64,000 nt of DNA from Gemmobacter aquarius (GCF_003060865.1 NZ_CP028918.1:3212001-3276000), one strand, 5' to 3'. Shown: positions 28,621 through 38,863, counted from the first letter of the stretch. Numbers and translations: made by a program. Notes: a model not told the origin generated them from the letters alone.

Positions 28621-30210
28621 TCAAGCCGTCAGCCAGCACTTGACCAGTGCGCGCCCGTTCATCAATTCGCCGTTCGGATCCGCTTCCCAGCCGCCCACTT
28701 CGGCCCGCTTGGCTTCGACGAAATCGTTGAACATCGGCAGGATAAGACCACCCTCGTCACGCAGGATATTCGCCATCTTCGAATATTCCTCCTTGCGGGC
28801 GGTCGCATCCAGTTCGGCGCGGGCCTTCAGCAGCAGCGCGTCGAATTCCTCGTTCTTGAACTTCGTGTCGTTCCAGTCTGCGGTCGACAGATAGGCCGTC
28901 GAATACATCTGGTCCTGCACCGGACGCCCGCCCCAGTAGCTGGCGCAGAAGGGCTGCACGTTCCACACGTCCGACCAGTAGCCATCATCCGGCTCGACCT
29001 TGACCTCAAGCGGAATGCCAGCCGCAGCGGCCGATTGCTGGAACAGTTGCGCCGCTTCCACCGCGCCGGGGAAGGCACCGGGGGCCGTGCGAAGCACGAT
29101 GGGCGATCCGTCATGGCCCGACGCCTTGTAATGCTCGGCCGCCTTGGCGGGGTCATAGGTACGCTGCGGGATGGCGTCGTCAAACAGCGGATAGGCCGCG
29201 TTGATCGGGAAGTCGTTGCCGACCGTGCCCAGACCACCGAGGATTTTCTCGACCATCTCTTCGCGATTGATCGCCAGCTTCAACGCCATCCGCATGTTCT
29301 TGTTGTCAAACGGCGCCTTGTCGCAATGCATGATGAACACGTAATGCCCGCGACCGGCGACGGCCTCGACGCTGACGCCCGGCACACCCTTGAGCAATTC
29401 GACGATCTTGGGGTCCACGCGGTTGATCATATGCACCTGACCGGCCTGCAAGGCGGCCGTCCGTGCGGTATTGTCGTTGATGACAAGGATTTCCACCTGA
29501 TCGGCATGGGCAATCGACGAATCCCAATAATTCGCGTGCCGCTCGAAGGTGTGGCGCACGCCCGGCTCGTTCGCGACGACCTTGTAAGGTCCGGCACCGA
29601 TGGCTTCCGCCGGATTGGCCACACCGCCGTCAGGCTGGATGATCAGGTGATAGTCCCCCATCAGGAACGGCAGGTCGGCGTTGCCCGAAGCCAGCTTCAG
29701 CGTGACCATGTCACCTTCGGCCGACATTTCCGAAATGCCCTGCACGATGCCCAGCGCACCCGACTGCGACTTCTCGTCGGTGTGGCGCTTCAGGGTCGCA
29801 ATCACATCCTCGGCGGTCACGGTCTTGCCGTTGTGATATTCCACGCCTTTGCGGATCTTGAACTTCCACTCGGTCGCATCGGCGTTCGAAGACACCTCTT
29901 CGGCCAGACGCATGTCCAATTCGCCCTTGGCGGTGACATCGACCAGCATTTCGCCCCAGGTCATGTTGACCATGAACGGCACTTCCGAAGCCGCCAGCGC
30001 CGGATCAAGCGAGTTGGTCGATTCGCCGCCCGCCATGCCAGCCCGCAGAACACCGCCCTTGACGGGGCCTTCCGCCCGCGCGGCCGATGCCAGCAGCGCG
30101 TTGGCCATCACGGCCGAAACGCCCAGCGCCGTAGCGCGGCCCATGAATTCGCGGCGGCTCATCAAGCCCTTGGCCGCACGCTTCACGATGTAGTGGAGTT
30201 CTTCGTTCAT
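28621..30210 (-). CDS. ABC transporter substrate-binding protein, family 5 (Tat-exported)
   Basis: The 529-residue periplasmic binding protein of the SBP_bac_5 (peptide/nickel/opine) type carries a twin-arginine signal near residues 17-45: SRREFMGRATALGVSAVMAN and then ALLASAARA. Mature landmarks are the LAEEVSSNADATEWKFKIRKGVEYHNG region, FKNEEFDALLLKARAELD, and GLILPMFNDFVEAKR. The ligand is unknown; possibilities are peptides, opines or glycosides. It is the first gene of the transporter operon and has a palindromic operator candidate and a hairpin in its leader. Confidence 0.93.
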   Translation of the reverse strand: MNEELHYIVKRAAKGLMSRREFMGRATALGVSAVMANALLASAARAEGPVKGGVLRAGMAGGESTNSLDPALAASEVPFMVNMTWGEMLVDVTAKGELDMRLAEEVSSNADATEWKFKIRKGVEYHNGKTVTAEDVIATLKRHTDEKSQSGALGIVQGISEMSAEGDMVTLKLASGNADLPFLMGDYHLIIQPDGGVANPAEAIGAGPYKVVANEPGVRHTFERHANYWDSSIAHADQVEILVINDNTARTAALQAGQVHMINRVDPKIVELLKGVPGVSVEAVAGRGHYVFIMHCDKAPFDNKNMRMALKLAINREEMVEKILGGLGTVGNDFPINAAYPLFDDAIPQRTYDPAKAAEHYKASGHDGSPIVLRTAPGAFPGAVEAAQLFQQSAAAAGIPLEVKVEPDDGYWSDVWNVQPFCASYWGGRPVQDQMYSTAYLSTADWNDTKFKNEEFDALLLKARAELDATARKEEYSKMANILRDEGGLILPMFNDFVEAKRAEVGGWEADPNGELMNGRALVKCWLTA

Positions 30211-30235
30211 CCTTGGTCTCCCTGTTGTGGCTTTT

Positions 30236-30256
30236 CCCCGACTTTGCGGGGTTTTT
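30236..30256. terminator. hairpin with T5 tract in the leader of the binding-protein gene
   Basis: CCCCG-ACTTTG-CGGGG is followed on the plus strand by TTTTT, the layout of an intrinsic terminator reading rightwards. On the minus strand it is a leader hairpin about 25 nt before the start codon of the binding-protein gene. Which direction matters is not clear. Confidence 0.45.
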
Positions 30257-30258
30257 AT

Positions 30259-30272
30259 TGATTAGCTAATCA
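30259..30272. promoter_or_regulatory. perfect 14-bp palindrome, candidate operator
   Basis: TGATTAGCTAATCA is a perfect palindrome about 50 bp before the binding-protein start codon. The AT-rich core is of the kind bound by MarR- or GntR-type dimers. No regulator gene is adjacent, so the partner would be encoded elsewhere. Confidence 0.55.
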
Positions 30273-30325
30273 GTAACGCGGGAATCGGCGGGCGGGCAAA
30301 ACCTTTTTCACCCGCCGCGCCAGTT

Positions 30326-32320
30326 TCACACAAAGCGTCGCAAAACCTCGTCGTCCCAGACGCGGTCGAACACCTGCGCCTCGCCCTCCCATGCGGTCAG
30401 ACGCGCCGTCATGCGTAAATGGGTGGCGGTTGCCGTCATCTCGGCTTCGGCCCGCGTTCGAACCGACCAGCCCCCCCGCGACCGCCGCTGCTCCCAGACA
30501 TGGGTCGCACGGGCCGACAAGGGGTCATCGGGCCGCACTTCCCACCGCTCGGTCAGCGTCTCGTCCGCAACCAGCCCGTGCGACAGGTTCTCGAATGCCC
30601 CTTCGTCCGTCTCGACAACCAGCGCCCGCGTGCCTGCCAGCATGTCCTCCTCAATCATCCGCTTCGCCCGCGGCGCACGGATTTCGCGCAAGCTCACGGG
30701 GGGCGCATGTTCCACCGGCGGCGCGTCCCATTCGTTCGCGCTTCCCCCCCGATGCACCGGCAGCACCAAGCGCCCGCCCGTCACCGTCAGCGTCGCCGCC
30801 ACGGGCGAAGGCCAGACAAAGGGCCAATAGGTCGTCGACAAGGCCACCCGCAGCCGATGCCCCGCCGCCAAACGGTAAGCCGTCTGGTCGATCACCACCT
30901 CGGCTTCCACCGCCTTCCCCGGCACCATCGGCGCAGGGTGCTCCATGCTGTCACGGTGGCACAGGTTCAGCATCCCGTGCGCGATCCTGACCGACGACCC
31001 GTCAGGCGCCACATCGTTCAACCGCACCACGACAAAGGCCAAAGGCTGGTCCGACGCCACCCGCAGCCCCAACCGCGCAGCCCCCAGCAGATCGAGCGGC
31101 GCATCCAGCGGCGCGCTGTCAAAACAGACCGACAGCGCATCATCGCCGCGCTGGTCCCCCGGCATCTCGGCATTCAGCCCCATCGGAAAGAACTCGCCCG
31201 TATGCATCCCAAGATGCTGCGGTGTGTTCACCAGCGCGGTAAAGGTCCCCGCCTCTCCCAGCGTTCCGTTCCCAAGATGCAGCACCCGGCTTTCCACCCG
31301 TGGCGAAGGCCAAGCGGCCTCGACCACCCAGTGGCCCGCGCGGTAAGCGGCACTCGCATCGGGCGGCGCGGAATGGATCATATAGGCCCGCATCGCAGGG
31401 TCATGCTCGGCCCCGTTCGGGATGCCCTTCAACCAGCGGTCCCACCAGCGAAGCGACACCTGCAAGAACCCTACCTGCGGCCCCGGCACCGCCGTGTGAG
31501 GATACTGATGCACCCAAGGCCCGACGATTCCCTTGCATGGCGCCGGCACGTTACGGACCAGATGATCGACCGTATTCATGTAATTGTCAGCCCAGCCGCC
31601 CCAGATCAGCACAGGCGTCGTCATGCGGGAATAATCCTGCCCCACCGACCCGTGCTTCCAGTAATCGTCCTTGGCCTGATGCCCCGCCCAGACGGGTGCC
31701 AACCAAGGCTCCGCCTCCAGCCGCCTCAACCACTCGCCCCGCCAATCGGGCCGCAACGCAGGATCAGCCGGACGGCTGGAATAGGACAGCATCACCGCCC
31801 CCCAGCCGAAATTCTCGCCCAAAAGGCAGCCGCCCTTGAAATGGATATCGTCTGCAAAGCGGTCGGTCGTGGCACAGACCGAGATCACCGCCTTCAGCGC
31901 GGGCGGCTGGTTGAAGGCAGCCTGCAGGCAATTGAACCCGCCCCAGCTTTTGCCCATCATCCCGACCGACCCGTTGCACCAAGGCTGGCGCGACAGCCAG
32001 TCGATCACCGCTACCGCGTCATCCATCTCGGCTTGGGTGTATTCATCCTCCATCACCCCGTCGCTCTCGCCATTGCCGCGCATGTCGACGCGGATGCAGG
32101 CATAGCCATGACCGGCAAGATAGGGGTGCATCATCTCGTCGCGCGGCGTGGTCCCGTCGCGCTTGCGATAGGGGATGTATTCAAGGATCGCAGGCACCGG
32201 ATCGTCCCCCGCATCGCGCGGCATCCAGACCCGCGCCGAAAGTCGGCAGCCATCGGGCAGCACGATCCCCATGTCAGGGTTTTCGATCACTTGCCGTGGA
32301 AATTGCCCTACGATCGTCAT
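30326..32320 (-). CDS. CocE/NonD family hydrolase
   Basis: The 664-residue serine hydrolase belongs to the CocE/NonD (X-prolyl dipeptidyl-peptidase, S15-like) family. The nucleophile motif GMMGKSWGGFNCLQAAF lies near residue 118, the HPYLAGHGYACIRVDMRGNGESDG region precedes it, and the C-terminal half is the jelly-roll domain (VRIAHGMLNL and the AGHRLRVALS segment). There is no signal peptide, so it is cytoplasmic. It is upstream of, and reads the same way as, the peptide-type transporter, so it may cleave an imported acylated or peptide-like compound; this is inferred. It starts at ATG 32320, divergent from the choline-sulfatase gene. Confidence 0.92.
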   Translation of the reverse strand: MTIVGQFPRQVIENPDMGIVLPDGCRLSARVWMPRDAGDDPVPAILEYIPYRKRDGTTPRDEMMHPYLAGHGYACIRVDMRGNGESDGVMEDEYTQAEMDDAVAVIDWLSRQPWCNGSVGMMGKSWGGFNCLQAAFNQPPALKAVISVCATTDRFADDIHFKGGCLLGENFGWGAVMLSYSSRPADPALRPDWRGEWLRRLEAEPWLAPVWAGHQAKDDYWKHGSVGQDYSRMTTPVLIWGGWADNYMNTVDHLVRNVPAPCKGIVGPWVHQYPHTAVPGPQVGFLQVSLRWWDRWLKGIPNGAEHDPAMRAYMIHSAPPDASAAYRAGHWVVEAAWPSPRVESRVLHLGNGTLGEAGTFTALVNTPQHLGMHTGEFFPMGLNAEMPGDQRGDDALSVCFDSAPLDAPLDLLGAARLGLRVASDQPLAFVVVRLNDVAPDGSSVRIAHGMLNLCHRDSMEHPAPMVPGKAVEAEVVIDQTAYRLAAGHRLRVALSTTYWPFVWPSPVAATLTVTGGRLVLPVHRGGSANEWDAPPVEHAPPVSLREIRAPRAKRMIEEDMLAGTRALVVETDEGAFENLSHGLVADETLTERWEVRPDDPLSARATHVWEQRRSRGGWSVRTRAEAEMTATATHLRMTARLTAWEGEAQVFDRVWDDEVLRRFV

Positions 32321-32556
32321 CGCCTATCCCCCGTCGCTTCCCTTGTCACCGTTCTGATCAGGCAACGCCGACCGCGCCCGCCGCAACCCTTTTTCGCCGC
32401 TTCCCCACCCGTTTGCGACCCGCCCCGCAATTCCCGCTCACCGCTCCGGAACAGGCCGACATTTTGCGCCACGCCCCGTCGCTTCCATCGCTTTACCCTT
32501 GCCTGCAAAAGCCTAATGTCGCCGCCAGATCACAGCCGCAATGACCCGAGGACACC

Positions 32557-34062
32557 ATGACCCACCCCAACATCCTGATCGTCATGGTCGACCAACTGAC
32601 CGGCACGCTCTTTCCCGATGGTCCCGCCCCCTTCCTGCACGCACCGAACCTGAAGCGCCTCGCCGACCGCTCGGCCCGCTTTGCCAATGCCTACACCGCC
32701 TCGCCGCTCTGCGCCCCCGCCCGCGCCGCCTTCATGTCGGGCGCGCTGCCCAAACGCACCCGCGTCTACGACAACGCCGCCGAATTTGCCTCGGATATCC
32801 CGACCTATGCCCACCACCTGCGCCGCGCCGGATACCAGACCGCGCTTTCCGGCAAGATGCATTTCGTCGGCCCCGACCAGTTGCACGGCTTCGAGGAACG
32901 GCTGACGACCGACATCTACCCCGCCGATTTTGGCTGGACCCCGGATTACCGCAAACCGGGCGAACGCATCGACTGGTGGTATCACAACCTCGGCTCGGTC
33001 ACAGGCGCAGGCGTGGCCGAAATCACCAACCAGCTGGAATATGACGACGAGGTCGCCTTCAACGCGGTGCAGAAACTCTACGACCTGTCGCGCGGCGGCG
33101 ATAAACGCCCGTGGATGCTGACCGTCAGCTTCACCCACCCGCACGACCCCTTCGTCGCCCGCCGCAAGTTCTGGGATCTTTACGAAGGCGCGCCGGAATG
33201 TGAACCGCCCGAAGCCATCGCCTATGCCGACCAAGACCCCCACTCCAAACGCCTGATCGACGCCTGCGACAGCCACGCCTTCGACATCACGCCTGATCAC
33301 ATCCGCCGCGCCCGCCAAGGCTATTTTGCCAACATCTCTTATGTCGACAGCAAGATCGGCGAGGTGCTCGACACGCTCGAAGCCACCCGCCAAGAGGCCG
33401 TGGTGATCTTCCTGTCGGACCATGGCGAGATGCTGGGCGAACGCGGCCTCTGGTTCAAGATGAACTTCTTCGAAGGCTCCGCCCGCGTCCCCCTGATGAT
33501 CGCGGCACCCGACATTCCCGCGGGCCGCATCGACACGCCCGTCTCGACCATCGACGTGACGCCTACGCTCGCGGCGCTGGCTGGCATCGACATGGCGGCG
33601 GTCATGCCATGGACCGATGGCGAAAACCTCGTCCCCCTCGCCTGCGGCTTTGACCGCACCACCCCTGTGCTGATGGAATACGCCGCCGAAGGCACCATCA
33701 CCCCCATGGTCGCCCTGCGCGAAGGCCCGTGGAAATACATCCGTTGCATGGCCGACCCCGACCAGCTCTACAACCTCGACACCGACCCGTCCGAACGGGT
33801 CAACCTCGCCACAGACCCGGCCCATGCCGCAATCCTTGCGAAATTCGCAGCCGAGGCCGACACCCGCTGGAACCTTCCCGCCTTCGACGCCGCCGTGCGC
33901 GAATCACAGGCCCGCCGCTGGGTCGTGTACGAAGCGCTCCGCAACGGCGCCTATTACCCGTGGGACCACCAGCCGCTTCGTGCCGCATCAGAGCGCTACA
34001 TGCGAAACCACATGGACCTGAACGTGCTGGAAGAAAACAAACGCTTCCCGCGCGGCGAATAA
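32557..34062 (+). CDS. betC: choline-sulfatase
   Basis: The 501-residue type I sulfatase cleaves choline-O-sulfate to choline and sulfate. The formylglycine motif CxPxR is present as CAPAR at residues 52-56 (Cys52). The metal Asp residues are in NILIVMVDQLTG and LSDHGEMLGERGLWFK, and the C-terminal choline-sulfatase signature region (RRWVVYEALRNGAYYPWDHQP) is typical of BetC. It starts at ATG 32557 with GAGGA 7 nt upstream. It is cytoplasmic. The neighbouring GMC oxidoreductase on the opposite strand could oxidise the choline released, so the region plausibly makes glycine betaine. Confidence 0.94.
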   Translation: MTHPNILIVMVDQLTGTLFPDGPAPFLHAPNLKRLADRSARFANAYTASPLCAPARAAFMSGALPKRTRVYDNAAEFASDIPTYAHHLRRAGYQTALSGKMHFVGPDQLHGFEERLTTDIYPADFGWTPDYRKPGERIDWWYHNLGSVTGAGVAEITNQLEYDDEVAFNAVQKLYDLSRGGDKRPWMLTVSFTHPHDPFVARRKFWDLYEGAPECEPPEAIAYADQDPHSKRLIDACDSHAFDITPDHIRRARQGYFANISYVDSKIGEVLDTLEATRQEAVVIFLSDHGEMLGERGLWFKMNFFEGSARVPLMIAAPDIPAGRIDTPVSTIDVTPTLAALAGIDMAAVMPWTDGENLVPLACGFDRTTPVLMEYAAEGTITPMVALREGPWKYIRCMADPDQLYNLDTDPSERVNLATDPAHAAILAKFAAEADTRWNLPAFDAAVRESQARRWVVYEALRNGAYYPWDHQPLRAASERYMRNHMDLNVLEENKRFPRGE

Positions 34063-34096
34063 GGCCCGCCGTCCCCTCTGCGGAAAGCTGCAAGCT

Positions 34097-34154
34097 GAGT
34101 ATTTGAGACAAGGATGAAAGGGATCGCCGGCCCTTCACCCTTGTCCAAATACTC
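34097..34154. repeat. inverted pair of family A repeats
   Basis: GAGTATTTGAGA then CAAGGATGAAAGG (34097-34122) faces CCCTTCACCCTTG then TCCAAATACTC (34131-34154). Together they can form a long, imperfect hairpin between the convergent betC and GMC genes, possibly a two-way terminator. Confidence 0.7.
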
Positions 34155-34246
34155 AGATAACAACGCCCGTTGCGAACGCACCAGTCAAGAATCGATCCCG
34201 GCAGCCCGCCCGAGCGGGGGCTCGATGCCCCCCGAGGGCGGGGCCC

Positions 34247-35863
34247 TTAGCGGGCGTCGGCGAGGATGATTTCCGCACCCTTCCATCCCATCAGCATTGA
34301 CGGCGCATTGGTATTGCCCGCGATCAGGTTCGGGAAGGCGCTTGCGTCCACCACCCGAAGCCCCGCGATCCCGTGCACGCGCAACCGCGCATCGACCACG
34401 CTCGTCGCAGGGTCCGGCCCCATCCGGCAGGTGCAGGACGGGTGATACACAGTGCCCGACCGCGCACGGAAATCGGCGATCATCGCCTCGTCGCTTTTCA
34501 CCTCCGGCCCCGGACGTAACTCTTCCGCAATCAGCCGCGCCAAGGGCGGTTGCGCCGCCAGATGCCGCAGGTATTTCACCGCCGCCAGCATTTCCTGTAC
34601 GTCATGGAGCGTCGAAAACGCGTTCGCCGTGATCACCGGATGCGCGAACGGATCCGCCGAGCGCAGCCGGATATGCCCCTTGGACGACGGGCGGCAATTC
34701 GACAGCCCGATCGACATTCCCGGAAACGGGTCTGGCGTCAGCAAAGGCCGCTCGCCTTCGCGCGGGATCAGTGTCGAGAACGCCTGCATGTAAAGCTGCA
34801 TGTTCGGGCGCGGCAGATCGGGTGACGTGCGGATGAACCCGCCCGCATGGTTGATCGATTTCGCCAGCGGGCCCGCCCCCGCCAGCACGTATTTCATCCC
34901 CGCGACCAGCTTGCCCCACCACGGGCGCAGCTCGTCGTTATAGGTCGGCACCTTCATGCGCCACGTATAGTTGATGCCCTGATGGTCGCTGAGGTGATCG
35001 CCCACGTTGGGGTTATCGAGCACCACCGGAATCCCCAAGCCCTGCAGCAGCGCAGCAGGCCCCACCCCCGAGAGTTGCAGCAACTGCGGCGAGTTGATCG
35101 CCCCGCCCGACAATATCACCTCGGCCTTCGCCCGCAGCACATGGGCTACACCGCCGCGCGTATATTCCACCCCCACCGCTCGCCCGTTCTCGATGACGAC
35201 CCGCGTCACCATCGCCCCAGTCACCACGCGGCAATTGGGACGCTTCATCGCAGGCCGCAAGAACGCCCGCGCCGCCGAATTGCGCCGCGCGTGTTTGATC
35301 GTCATCTGGTAGATGCCGGTGCCTTCCTGCTCGGCCCCGTTGAAATCGGCCACCTCGCGCAGACCGGCACTTTCGCAAGCCGCGATGTAATGCGGCACCA
35401 AAGGATGCAGCCCCTTGCGGTTGGCCGACACGAACAAAGGCCCGCCCGCGCCGCGCCATTCATCGGCACCGGCTTCGGTATCTTCCATCGCCTTATAGGC
35501 AGCCAGCACATCCGGCCAGCCCCAGCCCGGATTGCCCGCCGCTTCCCATTCCTCGTAATCCGCCTTGTGCCCGCGGATATAGACCATCGCGTTGATGCTC
35601 GACGACCCCCCCAGAACCTTGCCCCTCGGCCAATGGTCGCGCGCGCCGGCAAGGCCCGGATCGGGTTCGGTCTTGTAAAGCCAGTTCACGGCAGGGTCAT
35701 AGAACAGCTTTCCATAACCAAGCGGCAGCATGACAAAAAACCGACGGTCGCTGCCGCCCGCTTCCAGCACCGTCACCCGATGCTTGCCGCTGGCACTCAG
35801 CCGTTCGGCCAGAACCGATCCGGCCGACCCCGACCCCACGATGATGTAATCCGTCTCGTCCAT
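34247..35863 (-). CDS. GMC-family FAD oxidoreductase (choline-dehydrogenase-like)
   Basis: The 538-residue flavoprotein has the N-terminal dinucleotide fold [17 protein letters not shown], the GMC signature [20 protein letters not shown] near residue 90, the second signature [20 protein letters not shown] near 250, and the catalytic region [13 protein letters not shown] with its His near 468. Similarity is to the BetA group, but many such paralogues oxidise other alcohols (polyethylene glycol, aliphatic alcohols). The convergent choline-sulfatase and the adjacent carnitine genes argue for choline, not proven. It is one gene, followed by a GC hairpin. Confidence 0.9.
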   Translation of the reverse strand: MDETDYIIVGSGSAGSVLAERLSASGKHRVTVLEAGGSDRRFFVMLPLGYGKLFYDPAVNWLYKTEPDPGLAGARDHWPRGKVLGGSSSINAMVYIRGHKADYEEWEAAGNPGWGWPDVLAAYKAMEDTEAGADEWRGAGGPLFVSANRKGLHPLVPHYIAACESAGLREVADFNGAEQEGTGIYQMTIKHARRNSAARAFLRPAMKRPNCRVVTGAMVTRVVIENGRAVGVEYTRGGVAHVLRAKAEVILSGGAINSPQLLQLSGVGPAALLQGLGIPVVLDNPNVGDHLSDHQGINYTWRMKVPTYNDELRPWWGKLVAGMKYVLAGAGPLAKSINHAGGFIRTSPDLPRPNMQLYMQAFSTLIPREGERPLLTPDPFPGMSIGLSNCRPSSKGHIRLRSADPFAHPVITANAFSTLHDVQEMLAAVKYLRHLAAQPPLARLIAEELRPGPEVKSDEAMIADFRARSGTVYHPSCTCRMGPDPATSVVDARLRVHGIAGLRVVDASAFPNLIAGNTNAPSMLMGWKGAEIILADAR

Positions 35864-35950
35864 GTCGCCCTCGTGAAACCGTGCCCGACCCTAGGCGCGG
35901 GCGCGCGGCGCTTCACGGCGAAACGCGACACGAACCGGTCGCTTCCGCGC

Positions 35951-36748
35951 CTAGCGCCCCTTCCAGACCGGATCGCGCTTTTCGGCAAAGGCCCGCGCGC
36001 CCTCTAACTGGTCCTCGCTGGAATAAAGCCGGTCCACCGTCGGCATCTGCCGCTTGGTCACACGGTTCAGCGCATCCTGAAACCGCATCGCTTCCGCCTC
36101 GCGCACCACTTCCTTGATCGCGGCGTAAACCAGCGGCGGCCCGCTTTCCAACAGCCGCGCCAAGTCCCACGCCTTCGGCAACAGATCGGCGGGCGAAGTC
36201 ACTTCCTTCAGCAGCCCCCAGCGCAGCGCCTCGTCGGCATCGAACCAGCGCCCCGTCAGCAAAAGGTCCATCGCCACATGATAGGGTATCCGCTTGGGCA
36301 GCTTGATCGACGCCGCATCCGCCACCGTGCCAGACCGGATTTCCGGCAAGGCAAAGGTCGCGTTGTCGCTGGCAAGGATCAGGTCACACGACAGCGCGAG
36401 TTCCAGCCCGCCACCGCAGCAGATGCCGTTCACGGCAGCGATCACCGGCTTGTTCAGGTTCGGCAGTTCCTGCAAGCCACCAAAGCCGCCCACGCCGTAA
36501 TCGCCATCCACCGCATCGCCACCCGCCGCCGCCTTCAGGTCCCATCCGGGGCAGAAAAACTTTTCCCCCTCGGCCCGCAGGATGGCAACGCGCAAGCTGT
36601 CATCATCGCGGAAATCGCGGAACACATGGCCCATGATCCGGCTGGTCACCAGATCGATGGCATTGGCCTTGGGACGGTCAAGCGTCACTTCCAGCACCGC
36701 GCCCTCGGCCCTTGTCCGGATCGGGCCTTCGGTCCGCATTTCCATCAT
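35951..36748 (-). CDS. caiD: enoyl-CoA hydratase, carnitinyl-CoA dehydratase-like
   Basis: The 265-residue crotonase-fold enzyme probably hydrates crotonobetainyl-CoA to carnitinyl-CoA. It has both catalytic glutamates (GGGLELALSCDLIL near residue 122 and FALPEIRSGTVAD near 144), and the oxyanion-hole segment GEKFFCPGWDLKAA. The short GWDLKAA form is typical of CaiD rather than fatty-acid hydratases. It overlaps the ligase gene by 4 bp (ATGA), so the two are co-translated. The name is by similarity and context. Confidence 0.85.
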   Translation of the reverse strand: MMEMRTEGPIRTRAEGAVLEVTLDRPKANAIDLVTSRIMGHVFRDFRDDDSLRVAILRAEGEKFFCPGWDLKAAAGGDAVDGDYGVGGFGGLQELPNLNKPVIAAVNGICCGGGLELALSCDLILASDNATFALPEIRSGTVADAASIKLPKRIPYHVAMDLLLTGRWFDADEALRWGLLKEVTSPADLLPKAWDLARLLESGPPLVYAAIKEVVREAEAMRFQDALNRVTKRQMPTVDRLYSSEDQLEGARAFAEKRDPVWKGR

Positions 36749-38733
36749 GCCTCTCCCTCCCAGATCACCGCATCCACCGCCACGGCACCGCTTGCGCGCA
36801 CCATCAACGGGTTGATCTCAATCTCTTCCAGCGCCGGATCGTCCATCATCCGCTGCAAGGCCATGACAGCATCGACCGCCGCCGCCACATCGGCCCGTGC
36901 CCGCCCGCGATAGCCATCAAGCAGCGGCCACAGCCGCAAGCGCCGCAGCGCGTCGGTCACTTCATCTGCCGTAACGGGCAACACCAAGGTCACCGTATCG
37001 GCCAGCACCTCGGCCGTCACCCCGCCAAACCCCAGCGTCAGCGTCGCCCCGTAAACCGGATCGCGCCGCAGCCCGACCAGCAGTTCGGCCACCACGCCCG
37101 ATACCATTTCCTCGGCCAAATACCCCTGCGCGCCCGCCATTTCGGCCTGCCCCGCGAGCGAGGCCAGCCCCAACCGCACCGCCCCCGCCTCGGTCTTGTG
37201 CGCGAAGCCCAGACCCTTCAACGCAAAGGGCGCGGCAAGGCCCGACACATCCAACCCGTCAAGCGAGGCCGCCGTCACGCCCCTTGGCACCGCAACCCCC
37301 GCCGCAGCCAGCAAGACCTTGGCTGAAGCCTCGTTTCGCAAATGCAGCGCCCGCGGCCCGACCACGCGCAAAGGCCGCCAGTCCGCCAGCCCCGCCCGCG
37401 TCTGCGCCGCCCGCACCGCACCCAGCGCCGTTTCGAGCCCCATCATCGGCACGACATTGCGCTCCATCATCGCAACGGCCCGCTCCTCGTCGAAATTCTC
37501 GGGCAGCGAGGCTACCGCAAAGGCAGGCCTTCCGGTCGTGCGCGCCGCAGACACGATCGCATCCAGCGCAGGCTGGAAACTCGACGGATCGCAGCGGTCG
37601 GGGCGCGGCGGGTCGATGATGAAAAGCCCCGCATCATAGCCCGCCAACATCGTGGTAAACACATCCGTTGTGCGCGGCCCGTCACCCCAGATGAAGGTAT
37701 GGTAATCCAACGGGTTGGCAATCGTCACGATCGGCCCGAGGATCTCCCCTAGCCGTGCGCGCTGCGCATCGCTCGGCGGGGGGAAATCGACACCGAAGGG
37801 TGCAGCCAGATCGGCCACCAACCCCGCCTCGCCGCCCGAGCAGGACAGCGAACACAGCCGCGGCCCGATCTCCGGCCCGCAAAGGTGAAAAATCTTCAGC
37901 GTTTCGATCAGCTCGGCCGGAGTGGAAACCTCGGCCACGCCGCAAGCCCGCAGGAAAGCCGAAGACGCCGCCCCGCCACCGGCGAGCGATGCCGTATGCG
38001 ACGCCGCAGCCGTACGCGACAGTTCCGTCTTGCCCGATTTGATGCAGACGATCCCCTTGCCCGCCGCCCGCGCCTGTTCGGCCAAAGCAGCAAAGGCTGT
38101 AGCATCGTCGATCCCTTCGACATACATGCCCAGCGCGGTCACGCGGTCATCGGCCAGAAGCGCCCCCGCCAGTTCCGCCAGCCCCACCTGCGCCGCATTG
38201 CCCAGACAGGCGACGTAAGCCACGGGCAAGCCCCGCGCCTGCATGGTAAGGTTGATCACGATGTTCGAGGATTGCGACAGAAGCGCCACCCCCCGCTCGA
38301 CCCGCCGCCCGCCGTGCTGGTCAGGCCACAAAAGCGCCCCGTCCAGATAGTTGATCACCCCGTAGCAATTCGGCCCGAGGATCGGCATGTTTCCCGCCGC
38401 AGCGACCAGCCGCTCCTGCAACCCGGCCTCGCCCGCCTCTTCCCAGCCGCTGGCAAAACAGGTGGCCCCGCCCGCGCCCATCGCGGCAAGCTCGGCCACC
38501 ACATCCAGCGTGGCATGCCGGTTCACCCCGATGAACGTAGCATCCGGCGCTGCGGGCAGATCGGCCAGCGACCGGAAACAGCGCACCCCTGAAATGGCAT
38601 CGCGCGTCGGATGCACCGGCCAGACCGGCCCGTCGAACCCCATCTTGGCGCATTGCTCGATCACATTCGCCGCCCAGCCCGAACCTAGCACGGCAATAGA
38701 GCGGGGCCGCAGCAGCCGCGACAGATCACGCAT
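36745..38733 (-). CDS. NDP-forming acyl-CoA ligase (ACD type)
   Basis: The 662-residue protein is a fused alpha-beta ADP-forming acyl-CoA synthetase: an N-terminal CoA-binding domain (RPRSIAVLGSGWAANVIEQ), a succinyl-CoA-synthetase-like flavodoxin domain with active-site region (AAASHTASLAGG, containing a His), and a C-terminal ATP-grasp domain (FALKGLGFAHKTEAGAVRLGL, and EIEINPLMV near the end). Such enzymes form an acyl-CoA from acid, CoA and ATP, giving ADP and Pi. Its partner genes suggest gamma-butyrobetaine, crotonobetaine or carnitine as the acid; the AMP-forming CaiC is absent here. The ATG at 38731-38733 begins the CoA-binding domain; the longer frame upstream is repeat-rich noncoding DNA. 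Confidence 0.88.
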   Translation of the reverse strand: MRDLSRLLRPRSIAVLGSGWAANVIEQCAKMGFDGPVWPVHPTRDAISGVRCFRSLADLPAAPDATFIGVNRHATLDVVAELAAMGAGGATCFASGWEEAGEAGLQERLVAAAGNMPILGPNCYGVINYLDGALLWPDQHGGRRVERGVALLSQSSNIVINLTMQARGLPVAYVACLGNAAQVGLAELAGALLADDRVTALGMYVEGIDDATAFAALAEQARAAGKGIVCIKSGKTELSRTAAASHTASLAGGGAASSAFLRACGVAEVSTPAELIETLKIFHLCGPEIGPRLCSLSCSGGEAGLVADLAAPFGVDFPPPSDAQRARLGEILGPIVTIANPLDYHTFIWGDGPRTTDVFTTMLAGYDAGLFIIDPPRPDRCDPSSFQPALDAIVSAARTTGRPAFAVASLPENFDEERAVAMMERNVVPMMGLETALGAVRAAQTRAGLADWRPLRVVGPRALHLRNEASAKVLLAAAGVAVPRGVTAASLDGLDVSGLAAPFALKGLGFAHKTEAGAVRLGLASLAGQAEMAGAQGYLAEEMVSGVVAELLVGLRRDPVYGATLTLGFGGVTAEVLADTVTLVLPVTADEVTDALRRLRLWPLLDGYRGRARADVAAAVDAVMALQRMMDDPALEEIEINPLMVRASGAVAVDAVIWEGEA

Positions 38734-38863
38734 GCCGCGCCCCCTGCCCCATCGGAGTGCGCGTTCCGCGCACAAGTCCTTCCTGTCGGCTGCGCGGCGC
38801 AAGCGCCGCTTGCCTCCGCAGGGGGGCTTTCCGCCCCCCACGGGCCGCGTGCCGCGGCCCTCC

